From an uncultured Bacteroidia bacterium (GTDB lineage Bacteria; Bacteroidota; Bacteroidia; Bacteroidales; F082): 53,127 nucleotides of DNA. Both the position numbers and the translations under genes were made by a program. Positions within the stretch are counted from its first letter, which is position 1; each line of letters begins with the position of its first letter. The notes beneath the pieces were generated by a model. That model made no database searches and was not told where the DNA came from. It saw only the letters and a program-made list of their open reading frames with translations. The stretch spans positions 1-53,127 of the forward strand of contig CADAVB010000018.1 of assembly GCA_902791165.1 (NCBI GenBank), read 5' to 3'. Below, in pieces: positions 52,138 through 53,127 of the stretch.

Positions 52138-53127
52138 TTATTCTTTTTTGCCGCCAAACTCCATCAGCCAAGCCTTCAGGAATTCGTCGATATTGCCGTC
52201 CATAACGCCTTGAACGTCAGAGGTCTGGTAGTTGGTGCGATGGTCTTTCACGCGGCGGTCGTCGAAGACGTAAGAGCGGATTTGGCTGCCCCATTCAATC
52301 TTCATCTTGCCCGCTTCGATTTTGTTCTGCTCCTCCATGCGGTGGCGCATCTCGCGGTCGTAGAGTTGCGACTTCAGCAAGCGCAAGGCGTTCTCCTTGT
52401 TCTTGGGCTGGTCGCGGGTTTCGGTGTTTTCGATGAGGATTTCCTCTTCCTCACCCGTGTATGGGTCTTTGTATTGGTAGCGCAACCTCACGCCCGATTC
52501 TACCTTGTTCACGTTCTGTCCGCCCGCGCCGCCGCTGCGGAAGGTGTCCCACGACAGCCGCGACTGCTCGACGACGATTTCAACCGTGTCGTCAATCAAA
52601 GGCGTGACGAACACCGAAGCAAACGAGGTCATGCGCTTGCCTTGGGCGTTGTAGGGGCTGACGCGCACCAAGCGATGCACGCCGTTCTCGCCTTTCAGGT
52701 AGCCGTAGGCATACTCGCCTTCGAGCTTCATCGTCACCTGCTTGATGCCGGCGTCGTCGGCCTCCAGAAGGTTCGAGATGGTGAGTTTGTATTTGTGGTT
52801 TTCGGCGTAGCGCATATACATGCGCATGAGCATCTGCGCCCAGTCTTGGGCCTCGGTGCCGCCCGCGCCCGCGTTGATTTTCAGCACGGCGCTCATCGGG
52901 TCGGCTTCCTCGCGGAGCATATTTTTAAACTCCAGATTCTCAATAATTTGGATGGCGGTATTGTATTGCTCATCCACTTCTTCTTCGGTGGCTTCGCCTT
53001 CCTTGGCGAAATCGAAGAGCACGGCGAGGTCGTTGGTGGCATTTTCGGCTTCTTTGTAGCCGTTGAGCCAGCCTTTCACCTCGCGCACCTTTTTCATGGT
53101 GGCTTCGGCGGCCTTGGGGTCGGCCCA
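52138..53127 (-). CDS. prfB: Peptide chain release factor 2, C-terminal ~330 residues
   Basis: The frame stays open past the ATG at 53097 to the window edge (WADPKAAEATMKKVREVK), so the gene is cut, not short. It has the coiled-coil domain 1, the stop-codon recognition loop SPYNAQGKRMTSF (SPF in E. coli; Tyr is usual in Bacteroidota as I recall) and the catalytic GGQ in SGGAGGQNVNKVES. RF2 releases protein at UAA and UGA. The programmed-frameshift region, if present, lies outside. cstA starts 4 bases beyond its stop. Confidence 0.95.
   Translation of the reverse strand, partial: WADPKAAEATMKKVREVKGWLNGYKEAENATNDLAVLFDFAKEGEATEEEVDEQYNTAIQIIENLEFKNMLREEADPMSAVLKINAGAGGTEAQDWAQMLMRMYMRYAENHKYKLTISNLLEADDAGIKQVTMKLEGEYAYGYLKGENGVHRLVRVSPYNAQGKRMTSFASVFVTPLIDDTVEIVVEQSRLSWDTFRSGGAGGQNVNKVESGVRLRYQYKDPYTGEEEEILIENTETRDQPKNKENALRLLKSQLYDREMRHRMEEQNKIEAGKMKIEWGSQIRSYVFDDRRVKDHRTNYQTSDVQGVMDGNIDEFLKAWLMEFGGKKE

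Overview
The window comes from a Bacteroidota chromosome, most likely Bacteroidales. Three things point there: promoters of the TTTG / TAnnTTTG type in front of many genes, two secreted proteins ending in type IX secretion sorting domains, and sigma-factor and beta-propeller families typical of this phylum. Housekeeping genes are moderately GC-rich. The accessory blocks (about 7.9-14.2 kb, 16.7-17.9 kb, 34.4-36.5 kb and 38.9-41.9 kb) are clearly AT-richer and look acquired.

Layout. 0-3.7 kb: the end of an acyltransferase gene with an AbrB-like gene, then a CorA transporter and an ABC-F ATPase. 3.7-5.4 kb: an ATPase/DUF234 nuclease-like gene bracketed by two copies of a 112-nt double-hairpin repeat. 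5.4-7.9 kb: a 554-residue protein with a possible uracil-DNA-glycosylase-like start, and a Cys-rich lipoprotein. 8.0-14.2 kb: a two-gene module of a large superfamily 1 helicase and a phospholipase-D-like protein, resembling Mokosh-type antiphage systems, next to a decayed IS3-family element. 15.0-18.1 kb: YaaW-like, coiled-coil and DUF697-like genes, divergent from a WYL regulator with a zinc-ribbon gene behind it. 18.1-19.4 kb: a second ATPase gene bracketed by its own, unrelated palindromic repeats. 19.5-27.8 kb: core genes (sppA, folK, a deoxynucleoside kinase, an OmpA-family protein, an SpoU methyltransferase, mutS).

27.9-34.0 kb: a frameshifted secreted propeller gene, a ChaN/TIKI-like secreted protein, a CPBP protease, a Fic protein with an N-terminal winged helix, and an ECF sigma factor with a membrane partner. 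34.1-36.5 kb: tRNA-Gly and tRNA-Leu, then a dinD plus PD-(D/E)XK nuclease pair. 36.6-38.8 kb: a sigma / anti-sigma / propeller operon. 38.9-41.9 kb: a methyltransferase, a structured leader, a HARE-HTH-like nuclease candidate, a retropepsin-like protease and a 49-residue protein, read here as an unusual restriction-modification locus. 42-53 kb: a YitT transporter, three secreted cysteine peptidases, a cysteate-synthase-like enzyme, a sorting-domain protein, cstA and prfB (cut by the window edge).

The strongest candidates for something undescribed are the two ATPase genes that each sit between copies of a private palindromic repeat, and the protease-containing restriction-modification operon. 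Four apparent single-base frameshifts in three otherwise well-conserved genes leave it open whether some genes are decayed or the sequence has errors.
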